The notes under the pieces: generated by a model
What the model was told of the DNA's origin: nothing
Seen by the model: the letters and a program-made list of their open reading frames with translations, nothing else
Databases searched by the model: none
Made by a program: the position numbers and the translations under genes
Shown here: positions 1 to 7,567 of the stretch, in pieces
Position numbering within the stretch: position 1 is the first letter of the stretch
How the letters are laid out: each line of letters opens with the position of its first letter
DNA from: Limivivens sp934393555
Lineage (GTDB): Bacteria; Bacillota; Clostridia; Lachnospirales; Lachnospiraceae
Direction: 5' to 3'
Assembly: GCA_934393555.1 (NCBI GenBank)
Contig: CAKRQP010000002.1
Location: 1 to 64,000, forward strand
Length of the DNA stretch: 64,000 nt

Positions 1-644
1 TGAAGATCCGGTTCCTTGATCATCATACGGGTATGGAAAAGGCTCGCCGCATAGACATTGATATCCACCGCATCATAGCGCCTTAAAATCTCCGGATTGA
101 TATAATCCTGAATGGATGTGACCGGATGATCCAGGAAGAGTTTTTTTCCATTGACATCCCTGGTAAAGCCTCTCACCCGGTAATCCATCGTAATGATATC
201 CGAGTCAAAGGAGCCGATCAGATAATCCAACGTGGAAAGCGGCGTGATCTCTCCGCAGGTTGCCACATCGATATCCACCCGGAACGTGGCAATGCAGGTT
301 TCCGGATGATACTCCGGATAGGTATGCACCGTCACATGGCTTTTATCCAGATGGGCCAGCTGCGTCTGGCTCCTCGGAAGCATGGAATCCTCTGCGATCA
401 GAAGCGTAACGGAAGCCCCCTGCGGCTCATAATCCTGACGTGCGATATTCAGGACCGTCGCTCCGATCATGTCTGTCAGAGTCGTAAGAATATTGGTCAG
501 ACGTTCTGCATTGTACTGTTCATCTATATAAGCAATATAGTCTTTCTGTTCTCTTGCCGTCTTGGCATAACAGACGTCATAAATGTTAAAGCTCAGGGCT
601 TTGGTCAGGTTGTTAAACCCGTACAGTTTCAGTTTCTCCCCCAT
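1..644 (-). CDS. speD: S-adenosylmethionine decarboxylase proenzyme, partial (3' end beyond window)
   Basis: Makes decarboxylated AdoMet, the aminopropyl donor for spermidine synthesis. The visible 214 residues begin MGEKLKLYGFNNLTKALSF and resemble the long enterobacterial-type SpeD. The self-cleavage site is visible as DKSHVTVHTYPE, where the Ser becomes the pyruvoyl group; further conserved blocks are DIDVATCGEI, FDSDIITMDYRVRGFTRDVNG and FHTRMMIKEPDL. The ATG at 644 follows a good GGAGGAAACC ribosome site. The last residues and stop lie left of the window, so neighbours in the spermidine pathway cannot be seen. The leader carries a 12-bp inverted repeat and a terminator-like hairpin, listed separately. 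Identity is firm from the motif set. Confidence 0.95.
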   Translation of the reverse strand, partial: MGEKLKLYGFNNLTKALSFNIYDVCYAKTAREQKDYIAYIDEQYNAERLTNILTTLTDMIGATVLNIARQDYEPQGASVTLLIAEDSMLPRSQTQLAHLDKSHVTVHTYPEYHPETCIATFRVDIDVATCGEITPLSTLDYLIGSFDSDIITMDYRVRGFTRDVNGKKLFLDHPVTSIQDYINPEILRRYDAVDINVYAASLFHTRMMIKEPDL

Positions 645-697
645 GGTTTCCTCCAGTTTGTAAAAATATGTAATGATCCAGAGCCAGGCAGAGTTTC

Positions 698-738
698 AGT
701 TAAAAGTGTGAAGCCTGCATGAGCGAACACTTTCAACT
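698..738 (-). promoter_or_regulatory. 12-bp inverted repeat in the speD leader
   Basis: Arms at 698-709 and 727-738 pair over 12 bp with a single G-U wobble and a 17-nt loop, ending 54 nt before the speD start. It lacks a T tract, so it is not a simple terminator. A role in translation or polyamine-dependent control of speD is inference from position only. Confidence 0.4.
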
Positions 739-810
739 GGAAATCGATTTGGCGAGAAGCCGCAACGGGATGAAGCGCAACGGAATCGAGGTGTGGACCT
801 GAATCATTAC

Positions 811-851
811 AAAAATACAGGCAGCATGCCGTTGATGACATACTGCCTGTA
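811..851 (-). terminator. Terminator-like hairpin upstream of speD
   Basis: Perfect 9-bp stem TACAGGCAG/CTGCCTGTA (816-824 with 843-851), followed on the minus strand by a short T run (ATTTTTG). It could end transcription entering from the gene-poor stretch to the right, or act as an attenuator in a long speD leader; no gene for it to terminate is visible within 1 kb upstream. Confidence 0.45.
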
Positions 852-1610
852 AATATACTCACTTTATCTGTTTTCTCCCGGATTTTCCACGCGCGCAAAA
901 AATCCCCAATAAAAAATGAGTTCTTCGTCAGAGTCTATATAGCAAATACTTACTTTTACTACTCTTATTGACTGATTTACAAGTTGATGCGCATCCGACG
1001 CACGAAAATAAAGCAACTCATAAAATTGAGTTTTTCACCCAACAACAGAAAGCTGTGCTTTCCATTATCAAACATCAATAATGGCGATAAAATCGCCCTT
1101 CGGCAGTTGACCCGGCTGTCCGTATGGCCTTAACCCAGATGGGTGGTCAGAGAAAATATTTGCATGGATACTCTGTCAGAAACTCATATCGCATACGTCT
1201 AAACTATACAACAGTGAATGGATTCTGTCAAGATGTTTTTATTTTTCAACTAAAACTTCCCGCACCGAACAAAAAAAGCATAAACCTGTTTCCTTTGGCA
1301 TAATGGAGTTGAGTTGATTTGTCCTGCAGATTTGAGTGTGCAGCAGAGAAAACACAGGCGCAGCGAATGCGCTGAGGCTTTTTCAACTTGTGCAATCGGA
1401 TTTGCAGACAAGTCAATGGTCTGGCTATTTCTGACTTGTCTGATTTTTCATCTGTTGCGTTGTCGTCAATCAACGTAGCCACCGCTACGCATCATTCCTC
1501 CGCCTTGCATATAAAAAATCATCCATCGTCAATGTAGCAGAAACTTAATTTTCATTGTACTAGTTTTTAAAGAAAGAATAAGTGTGGGCAATGCTTGAAA
1601 GGAGCATCGT
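852..1610. other. Gene-free stretch
   Basis: I find no convincing gene on either strand: open frames are short, lack ribosome sites and do not resemble known families. Apart from the 62-bp dispersed repeat at 1370-1431, it holds small palindromes, for example GGCGAT/ATCGCC at 1083-1097. It may be decayed mobile or repeat-derived DNA; that is inference. Confidence 0.5.
1370..1431 (+). repeat. 62-bp dispersed repeat, copy 1
   Basis: This 62-bp segment (starting CGCTGAGGCTTTTTCAACTT) recurs in inverted orientation at 6353-6414 with 60 of 62 positions identical. Immediately around it, GACTTGTC at 1433-1440 is complementary to GACAAGTC inside the repeat, so the copy can fold. No transposase is nearby. 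It is likely a small non-autonomous intergenic repeat. Confidence 0.85.
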
Positions 1611-1965
1611 TGACTTAAAATCAGGAAACAGCGATTTCGGTCATCGTTTTCGGTGGAGATGTTTGACCTAAAATCAGAAAACAGCAATTTCGGTCATCGC
1701 TTTTGGTGGAGATGTATGACTTAAAATCAGAAAACAGCGATTTCGGTCATCGTTTTCGGAAGGAATGTTTGACCTAAAATCAGAAAACAGCGATTTCGGT
1801 CATCGTTTTCAGAGGGGATATATGACCTAAAATCAGAAAACAGCGATTTCAGTCATAGTTTTTGGAAGTCATAGATGACTTAAAATGCGGAAAATGCAAT
1901 TGAAGTCAACGCTCAGGGGAATATAAATTGACCTAAAATAGATAAAAGGCTGATTGCGGTCAATT
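1611..1965 (+). repeat. Seven-unit tandem array, exact 53-bp period, each unit a hairpin
   Basis: Units start at 1611, 1664, 1717, 1770, 1823, 1876 and 1929, every one beginning TGAC(C/T)TAAAAT. Each holds a 33-nt imperfect palindrome (TGACC..AAATC / GATTT.GGTCA around a 10-nt AGAAAACAGC-like loop) and a 20-nt linker that is also conserved (TCGTTTTCGGTGGAGATGT-like). Units 1-5 are near identical; 6 and 7 are diverged but keep the outer pairing, unit 6 by a compensated change (TGACTT with AAGTCA). A period not divisible by three and many stops exclude protein repeats; similar linkers exclude CRISPR. Function unknown. Confidence 0.95.
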
Positions 1966-2010
1966 TTGCTGCCAGACGACCGCATGAAATGAAGGAACCG
2001 GCAGACAAAA

Positions 2011-2045
2011 TTTTGCCCCGGATCCATCCACTGGACCCGGGGCGT
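2011..2045 (-). terminator. Rho-independent terminator of the AGCS symporter gene
   Basis: GC-rich stem GCCCCGG.TCC / GGA.CCGGGGC at 2015-2043 starts 11 bp after the symporter stop; on the minus strand it runs into AAAATTTT. The other side ends GTTTTC, so it may act weakly in both directions. Confidence 0.85.
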
Positions 2046-2054
2046 TTTCATATC

Positions 2055-3419
2055 TTATTTTTTACCAAACTCTGTAGCTGCTTTTGCCACTACACCGCTC
2101 AATGCCAGCAGGGCGATAAGGTTCGGGATGACCATCAGGCCATTGAAGAGGTCGGAAAGATTCCATACCAGATCCACCTTCAGGAGGGATCCCAGGAAAA
2201 CAAAGACTACCACAATCAGTGAGAAAGGAAGCACAGCCTTGGAACCCCAGAGGTATTTCACGTTCTGGCGGGCGAAGAAATACCAGCCGATAATCGTGGA
2301 AAAAGCAAAAAACAGGAGGCAGACAGCCACAAATTTCGGACCGAAGCTGTGAAGACCGGTCGCAAAAGCTGCCTGAGCCACAGGTGTACCGGTGGTCTTG
2401 GAAAGGATCATCTCATCCAGGACACCGGAAGAAAGAATCACAAGAGCGGTCATGGTAAGTACCACGAAGGTATCGATGAAAACACCGATCATTGCCACTT
2501 CCCCCTGTTCCTCGGGGTCTTTTACATCAGCAATGGCATGGGCATGCGGAGTGGAACCCATTCCTGCCTCATTAGAAAAGAGACCACGTGCCACACCATA
2601 ACGCATAGCCATACGGACCGTCATGCCGGCTGCGGAACCTGCCAGTGCTCTGGGACAGAACGCTCCCACAAAAATGGAGGCAACTGCGGAAGGAAGATTG
2701 CCGATATTCATGATCAGTACGATCAGTGCTCCGCAAAGATACAAAGCTGCCATGACCGGAACCACTTTTTCTGTAAAGGAAGCGATACGGGAAATACCGC
2801 CAAGGAAAATGAAGGCTGCCAGCAAAGCCACTACCAGTCCCATCGCCCATCTGGGGATCGCAAAAGCCGTATAAAAGGCATCACTGATCGAGTTGGACTG
2901 CACCATATTTCCCATGAAGCCAAGAGCAAGAATGACTGCCACTGCAAAGAAAACAGCCAGGAAACGGCCAAAGCCGCCTTTAAACACATGTGTGATATAA
3001 TAGACAGGTCCACCCACTACTTCCCCATTCTCATCTCTCTTTTTGGATTTCTGGGCGAGAACAGCTTCTCCGTAGATCGTCGCCATTCCGAAGAATGCTG
3101 CGATCCACATCCAGAAGATCGCTCCGGGACCTCCGGATACCAGTGCGGTCGCACAGCCTGCGATATTTCCGGTTCCCACCTGGGCTGCGATCGCCGTCGC
3201 CAGAGCCTGGAAAGAGCTCATGCCATTTTTTCCTGCTTTCTTTCCTCTCAGAGAGAAACCGCCGAAAACGCGAAGCCAGGCCTTCTTAAAACGCCGGACC
3301 TGAACGAAACGTGTACGGATCGTAAAAAAGATCCCCGTACCCACCAGTAAAAAAAGTAACAGGTAGTTCCAGACCACATCACTGATCTGGACAATGACAT
3401 TGTTGACTGCATCCATCAT
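2055..3419 (-). CDS. Alanine or glycine:cation symporter, AGCS family
   Basis: Sodium- or proton-coupled uptake of small neutral amino acids at the cytoplasmic membrane. The 454-residue hydrophobic protein has AGCS hallmarks: GKNGMSSFQALATAIAAQVG near residue 75, the GTGNIAGCATAL motif, GGPGAIFWMW, and SNEAGMGSTPHAHA around residue 275. The start at 3419 follows GGAG at 10 nt; an earlier in-frame ATG at 3476 lies in the riboswitch platform and is less likely. A tandem glycine riboswitch with terminator precedes it, so glycine is the likely cue and probably a substrate. The family cannot be resolved into Ala or Gly preference from sequence alone. Confidence 0.93.
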   Translation of the reverse strand: MMDAVNNVIVQISDVVWNYLLLFLLVGTGIFFTIRTRFVQVRRFKKAWLRVFGGFSLRGKKAGKNGMSSFQALATAIAAQVGTGNIAGCATALVSGGPGAIFWMWIAAFFGMATIYGEAVLAQKSKKRDENGEVVGGPVYYITHVFKGGFGRFLAVFFAVAVILALGFMGNMVQSNSISDAFYTAFAIPRWAMGLVVALLAAFIFLGGISRIASFTEKVVPVMAALYLCGALIVLIMNIGNLPSAVASIFVGAFCPRALAGSAAGMTVRMAMRYGVARGLFSNEAGMGSTPHAHAIADVKDPEEQGEVAMIGVFIDTFVVLTMTALVILSSGVLDEMILSKTTGTPVAQAAFATGLHSFGPKFVAVCLLFFAFSTIIGWYFFARQNVKYLWGSKAVLPFSLIVVVFVFLGSLLKVDLVWNLSDLFNGLMVIPNLIALLALSGVVAKAATEFGKK

Positions 3420-3502
3420 GATTTTATGTCTCCTTTTCTGCCAGACGTTCCCCGTTCTTCCCATGAAAAAAACCATCCTCCCGTCCGGGGAGCATGGTCC
3501 TG

Positions 3503-3540
3503 AAAAAATAGAAGCCGTACGAACCTGTCTTTCGTACTTC
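3503..3540 (-). terminator. Expression-platform terminator of the glycine riboswitch
   Basis: Stem GAAG.TACGAA / TTCGTA..CTTC at 3511-3540 followed on the minus strand by TATTTTTT. It sits between the second glycine aptamer and the symporter start, as expected of a riboswitch-controlled terminator. Confidence 0.85.
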
Positions 3541-3715
3541 TCCTGACTCTGTCCTTTTGCCTGAGAGATTCTGCACAGCAGCTGTGCATTGCACCTTCGG
3601 CACTCATTTTCTGAGATTCTCCAGAGACCACTCCGCTTTTAGTCTCTGTTCTCCTGAAAGAACGCCTGAGAGTGTTACTCCTTCGGCTGTGCAGCTCTTG
3701 CACATTTCCTAAAAG
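3541..3715 (-). promoter_or_regulatory. Tandem glycine riboswitch (gcvT-type)
   Basis: Read on the minus strand, two aptamers follow each other. The first has GCCGAAGGAGTAA then CTCTCAGGC and GAGAACAGAGAC; the second has TCTGGAGAATCTCAG, TGCCGAAGGTGCAA and CTCTCAGGCAAAAGGACAGA. These are the conserved glycine-riboswitch core strings. The pair lies before an AGCS symporter gene, a well known target. A terminator follows directly. Whether glycine turns the gene on or off is not decided here; in the gcv case it is an activator. Confidence 0.95.
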
Positions 3716-3786
3716 CTTCTTCGTCTGTATTCTTATTTCGTGCCCGTGTAGAGAAAACATTCGTCCACACCAGCAACACTTACTGA

Positions 3787-3815
3787 ATCATACCACGTTC
3801 TTATCTTCCAGTCAA
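3787..3815 (-). promoter_or_regulatory. SigmaA-type promoter for riboswitch-symporter transcript
   Basis: Minus strand TTGACT (3810-3815), 17-bp spacer, TATGAT (3787-3792), about 70 bp upstream of the first glycine aptamer. Confidence 0.8.
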
Positions 3816-3860
3816 CAGGAAAATATAGAAAATACAATCTCTGTTTTTTTGAAAATATGC

Positions 3861-3889
3861 TTGACAAATCCGATTTACAGGTATAGAAT
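3861..3889 (+). promoter_or_regulatory. SigmaA-type promoter of the trp operon
   Basis: TTGACA (3861-3866), 17-bp spacer, TAGAAT (3884-3889), placed just upstream of the T-box leader. Confidence 0.85.
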
Positions 3890-3929
3890 TTGGACAAATC
3901 AAATCAGTTGGTTAGCAATTTAAACCGTT

Positions 3930-4203
3930 GAAGCGGAGATAAAAACTGTTATGCGCGCCCAGAGAGTCCGGGGAGGTGAGAGCCGGATCGAGATGCAGAC
4001 TGTTAAATGGACCGCCGAGGGCATGGGGAACGGCAGATGCCAAGTATTCCATGACGTGAAGGTATACGTCAGTTACCGGAGATATGCTGGTATCTCACAA
4101 AGGGTATGGTCGAAGGCGATCATAAATCAAGGTGGCACCGCGAGTGGAGAAAACAAACACCCGTCCTTGACAGAATCGGATTTTCTGTCAGGGGCGTTTT
4201 TTT
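3930..4203 (+). promoter_or_regulatory. T-box leader, tryptophan specifier, with terminator
   Basis: Contains the AGAGAG element at 3961-3966, the distal GGTGAGAGCCGG segment, a candidate specifier TGG followed by A at 4008-4010, the T-box AGGTGGCACCGCG at 4130-4142 and a terminator stem ending in seven T residues (about 4162-4203). The T-box pairs with the acceptor end of uncharged tRNA to open the terminator; a TGG codon matches tRNA-Trp and the trp genes that follow. The specifier assignment rests on its position on the 3' side of Stem I and on the operon identity. Confidence 0.93.
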
Positions 4204-4268
4204 ATGCTCAGATCCCGACAGTCTCCGATACAGCACAAATTTTCAGACAGAAAAAGGAGGAAAAAGTC

Positions 4269-5756
4269 ATGTTTCCCACACTGGAAGAAATGAAAAAAAT
4301 AACAGAGACAACGGACTGCCGACGGATTCCCGTCTGCAGGGAGATCTACAGCGATGCCTTTACTCCCATTGAAGTCATGCGGACTCTCAAGGCGGCCAGC
4401 CGCCATTGCTATCTCCTGGAAAGTGCGGAGAATGACCAGAAATGGGGCCGCTACTCTTTCCTGGGCTATGCTCCCACGATGGAGCTGACCTGTATGGACG
4501 GACAGATGACGATCCGAAGAGGCGCCGAGGAGGAGGAACAGACGGCTGAGACCTTCACGACCGATCATCCCGGTGACACGATCCGAAAGATCCTTGCCGA
4601 ATATAAAAGTCCCAAGATCAAGGGGCTCCCGCCCTTTACCGGCGGCCTGGTGGGATATTTCTCCTATGATTATCTCAAATACGCCGAGCCGACACTCCGT
4701 TTTCCGGAGGAGGAAAATTCTGATTTCCGGGATGTGGATCTGATGCTTTTTGATAAAGTCATCGCCTTTGACCATTACCGCCAGAAGCTCTGCCTCATTA
4801 CAGGCGTCAGCACCGCTGAGCTGGAGGATTCCTATAAAAAGGCAGAAAAAGAACTGGATGAGATGGAAGCCCTCTTAAAGAGCGGCGCGAAGGCTGTGAT
4901 CCGGCCTTTGAAAATGAAGAGTCCCCTCTCCTTCCGCTATTCCAAAGAAACCTACTGCCAGATGGTGGAAAAGGCAAAGCATTACATCCACGAGGGCGAT
5001 ATTTTCCAGGTGGTACTCTCCGATCCGATGAGTGCTCCTGCGGAAGGAAGCCTCTTCGATACCTACCGGGTGCTCCGGACCACCAATCCATCCCCCTATA
5101 TGTTCTATTTTTCCAGTGACGATATCGAGGTGGCAGGTGCTTCCCCGGAGACGCTGGCAAACCTGAACGACGGTACGCTTCACACCTTCCCCCTGGCGGG
5201 TACCCGTCCCAGAGGAAAAAGCGAGGAGGAAGACCAGAACCTCGAAACCGAGCTTTTAAAGGATGAAAAAGAGCTGGCCGAGCACAACATGCTGGTGGAT
5301 CTCGGAAGAAATGACCTTGGCAGGATCAGCCGGATCGGCTCCGTGGTGGTGGAGGATTATATGTCCGTTCTCCGGTACTCTCACGTCATGCACATCGGTT
5401 CAACCGTCCGCGGCACGATCCGCCCGGACAAGGACGCTGTGGACGCCGTGGACGCCATTCTTCCTGCCGGAACCCTCTCCGGTGCGCCGAAGATCCGTGC
5501 CTGTGAGATCATCCGGGAACTGGAGGGACAGAAACGGGGCATTTACGGCGGAGCCATCGGATATCTGGATTTCGGCGGAAACCTCGATACCTGTATCGCC
5601 ATCCGTCTCGCCTATAAGAAGAACGGCCGCGTGGTCGTCCAGTCCGGTGCCGGTATCGTGGCCGACAGCATTCCTGAAAACGAATTTACCGAGTGCTCCA
5701 ACAAAGCCCGGGCTGTGGTAGCTGCACTTCAGACAGCAGAAGGAGGCCTTCGATGA
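4269..5756 (+). CDS. trpE: Anthranilate synthase component I
   Basis: Converts chorismate and ammonia or glutamine-derived nitrogen to anthranilate, the committed step to tryptophan, as a complex with TrpG. The 495-residue protein has the usual length. The N-terminal domain carries the LLES motif (residues 49-52) that forms the tryptophan feedback site; the C-terminal chorismate-binding domain has GASPETL, FPLAGTRPRG, LAEHNMLVDLGRND, SYSHVMHI-like RYSHVMHIGS, LPAGTLSGAPKIRA and QSGAGIVADS. The ATG at 4269 follows AAAGGAGG. It opens the operon, after a T-box, and overlaps trpG by 4 bp, so both control by tRNA charging and feedback inhibition are expected. Confidence 0.98.
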   Translation: MFPTLEEMKKITETTDCRRIPVCREIYSDAFTPIEVMRTLKAASRHCYLLESAENDQKWGRYSFLGYAPTMELTCMDGQMTIRRGAEEEEQTAETFTTDHPGDTIRKILAEYKSPKIKGLPPFTGGLVGYFSYDYLKYAEPTLRFPEEENSDFRDVDLMLFDKVIAFDHYRQKLCLITGVSTAELEDSYKKAEKELDEMEALLKSGAKAVIRPLKMKSPLSFRYSKETYCQMVEKAKHYIHEGDIFQVVLSDPMSAPAEGSLFDTYRVLRTTNPSPYMFYFSSDDIEVAGASPETLANLNDGTLHTFPLAGTRPRGKSEEEDQNLETELLKDEKELAEHNMLVDLGRNDLGRISRIGSVVVEDYMSVLRYSHVMHIGSTVRGTIRPDKDAVDAVDAILPAGTLSGAPKIRACEIIRELEGQKRGIYGGAIGYLDFGGNLDTCIAIRLAYKKNGRVVVQSGAGIVADSIPENEFTECSNKARAVVAALQTAEGGLR

Positions 5757-6340
5757 TCTTACTGATTGATAATTACGACAGTTTTTCCTATAACCTTTAC
5801 CAGCTCATCGGAAGCATCGATCCTGAGATCCGGGTGGTGCGGAACGACAAGATCACCATCGATGAGATCCGTACCCTGAAACCAAAGGCGCTGATCCTCT
5901 CTCCCGGTCCCGGAAGACCGAAAGATGCAGGCATCTGTGAGGAAGCCATCCGGGAGCTGAAGGGTGAAATCCCGATCTTCGGTGTCTGCCTGGGTCATCA
6001 GGCCATCTGTGAGGTCTTCGGCGGCACCGTAGGCTATGCAAAAGAGCTCATGCACGGAAAAAGCTCCCTGGTCAGAAAATCCCCGGACAGCCTCCTGTTC
6101 AAAGGACTTCCGGAACGGTTTCAGGCAGCCCGATACCACTCTCTTTCTGCCAACGCCGATACACTTCCGGCGGAGCTGAAAGTCACCGCTATCACCGATG
6201 ACGGGGAGGTCATGGCCGTGGAGCACAGCCTTTATCCCGTTTACGGCGTCCAGTTCCATCCGGAATCGGTCATGACACCGGACGGGAAGCTCATTCTGGA
6301 AAACTTCCTTGAGGCTGCAGATACATTTACACAGCAATAG
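5753..6340 (+). CDS. trpG: Anthranilate synthase component II (glutamine amidotransferase)
   Basis: Hydrolyses glutamine and passes ammonia to TrpE. The 195-residue class I amidotransferase has the LSPGPGRP oxyanion block, the nucleophile Cys79 in FGVCLGHQAI and the His-Glu pair in GVQFHPESVMT. The ATG overlaps the trpE stop (ATGA), implying translational coupling. It is free-standing, not fused to trpD as in enterobacteria. In some Firmicutes the same subunit also serves p-aminobenzoate synthase; whether that holds here cannot be seen. After its stop comes a 216-bp gap holding an inserted repeat, unusual in this otherwise overlapping operon. Confidence 0.97.
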   Translation: MILLIDNYDSFSYNLYQLIGSIDPEIRVVRNDKITIDEIRTLKPKALILSPGPGRPKDAGICEEAIRELKGEIPIFGVCLGHQAICEVFGGTVGYAKELMHGKSSLVRKSPDSLLFKGLPERFQAARYHSLSANADTLPAELKVTAITDDGEVMAVEHSLYPVYGVQFHPESVMTPDGKLILENFLEAADTFTQQ

Positions 6341-6352
6341 TACAGCGTTTTC

Positions 6353-6414
6353 GAAATAACCAGGCCATTGACTTGTCTGCAAATCCGATTGCACAAGTTG
6401 AAAAAGCCTCAGCG
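6353..6414 (-). repeat. 62-bp dispersed repeat, copy 2, inside the trp operon
   Basis: Reverse complement of 1370-1431, 60 of 62 identical. It starts 12 bp after the trpG stop and accounts for part of the 216-bp trpG-trpD gap, where every other junction of the operon overlaps or has at most 4 bp. The rest of the gap (6415-6540) has a weak palindrome GAATTG/CAATTC but no gene or clear terminator. Confidence 0.85.
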
Positions 6415-6556
6415 TAGATAGAATACATAACCGCCCAGGACAGGAATTGTGTAGCTGCTTCGCAGGGGAGCAATTCGCAGACATCAAGACATCCGTTGGG
6501 AGAAAAAGACCTTTTGACCCCAACATCATCTGATACCTTAGAAAGGATGGATCAAA

Positions 6557-7567
6557 ATGATCAAAGAAGCAATCATCAAACTTTCCAAAAGACAGGATCT
6601 GACTTATGAAGAGGCAGAACAGGTCATGAATGAGATCATGGAAAATACAGCCAGCGACGTGCAGAAAGCCGCTTATCTCACTGCTCTTTCCATGAAGGGT
6701 GAAACCATAGACGAGATCACCGCTTCCGCAGCAGCCATGAGAGCTCACGGAGAAAAGCTTCTCCACAATATGGATGTGCTGGAGATCGTAGGTACGGGCG
6801 GTGACGGTTCCAATTCCTTCAATATCTCCACCACCTCCGCCCTTGTCATTGCCTCCGGCGGCGTTCCCGTCGCCAAACACGGTAACCGGGCGGCTTCCTC
6901 CAAATCAGGAGCCGCTGACGTTCTGGAAGCTCTGGGCGTCAAGATCGACATTTCCCCGGAACAGAGCAAGCAGCTTCTTACCGATATCAATATCTGCTTC
7001 CTTTTCGCCCAGAAATATCATTTTGCCATGAAATATGTAGGTCCGGTCAGAAAGGAGCTCGGCATCCGTACGATCTTCAATATCCTTGGCCCTCTCTCCA
7101 ACCCGGCCGGTGCCAACATGGAGCTTATGGGTGTCTATGATGAGGAACTGGTGGAGCCTCTGGCTCAGGTAATGGCAAAGCTCGGTGTCAAACGCGGCAT
7201 GGTCGTCTTCGGCCAGGACAGGCTGGATGAGATCTCCATGAGCGCTCCCACCTCTGTCTGCGAGATCCGGGACGGCTGGTTCCAGTCCTATGAGATCACT
7301 CCGGAACAGTTTGGCTACAAGCGCTGCACGAAGGATGACCTCACCGGCGGCACACCGGAAGAAAATGCAGCCATTACCCGTTCCATTTTAACCGGCGAGG
7401 AAAAAGGCCCCAAACGCCAGGCTGTCTGCCTCAATGCCGGAGCTGCCTTCTATATCACAGGCAAGACCGAAACCATGGAAGACGGTGTCCGTCTGGCAGA
7501 AAAGCTCATCGATGAGGGCGCTGCCCTGAAGAAACTGGAAGAATTTGTAAAGGAGAGCAACCGATGA
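6557..7567 (+). CDS. trpD: Anthranilate phosphoribosyltransferase
   Basis: Transfers phosphoribosyl from PRPP to anthranilate. The 336-residue protein has the family length and motifs: PRPP-binding GTGGDGSNSFNIST (about residues 80-93), KHGNRAASSKSGAADVLEALG, and NILGPLSNPAGA. The ATG at 6557 follows GAAAGGATGG. It is the first gene after the 216-bp repeat-bearing gap and overlaps trpC by 4 bp. Expression depends on readthrough from the T-box promoter unless the gap has its own promoter, for which I see no good candidate. Confidence 0.97.
   Translation: MIKEAIIKLSKRQDLTYEEAEQVMNEIMENTASDVQKAAYLTALSMKGETIDEITASAAAMRAHGEKLLHNMDVLEIVGTGGDGSNSFNISTTSALVIASGGVPVAKHGNRAASSKSGAADVLEALGVKIDISPEQSKQLLTDINICFLFAQKYHFAMKYVGPVRKELGIRTIFNILGPLSNPAGANMELMGVYDEELVEPLAQVMAKLGVKRGMVVFGQDRLDEISMSAPTSVCEIRDGWFQSYEITPEQFGYKRCTKDDLTGGTPEENAAITRSILTGEEKGPKRQAVCLNAGAAFYITGKTETMEDGVRLAEKLIDEGAALKKLEEFVKESNR

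Noticed and set aside
629..898. Minus-strand open frame over the speD leader
   Set aside because: It spans the inverted repeat and the terminator-like hairpin and overlaps the speD start, with no convincing ribosome site or family.
1083..1097. GGCGAT-AAA-ATCGCC hairpin as a terminator
   Set aside because: Only six base pairs, no T tract on either strand and no gene to terminate.
1246..1482. Minus-strand open frame of 78 codons
   Set aside because: It mostly translates the 62-bp dispersed repeat and surroundings, has no ribosome site, and the repeat's other copy is not in a comparable gene.
1611..1965. The regular array as a CRISPR locus
   Set aside because: The 20-nt linkers between palindromes are similar to each other, not unique, the period is only 53 bp, and no cas gene is nearby.
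2349..3350. Plus-strand open frame opposite the AGCS symporter
   Set aside because: Shadow of the symporter gene, with an implausible His/Cys-rich composition.
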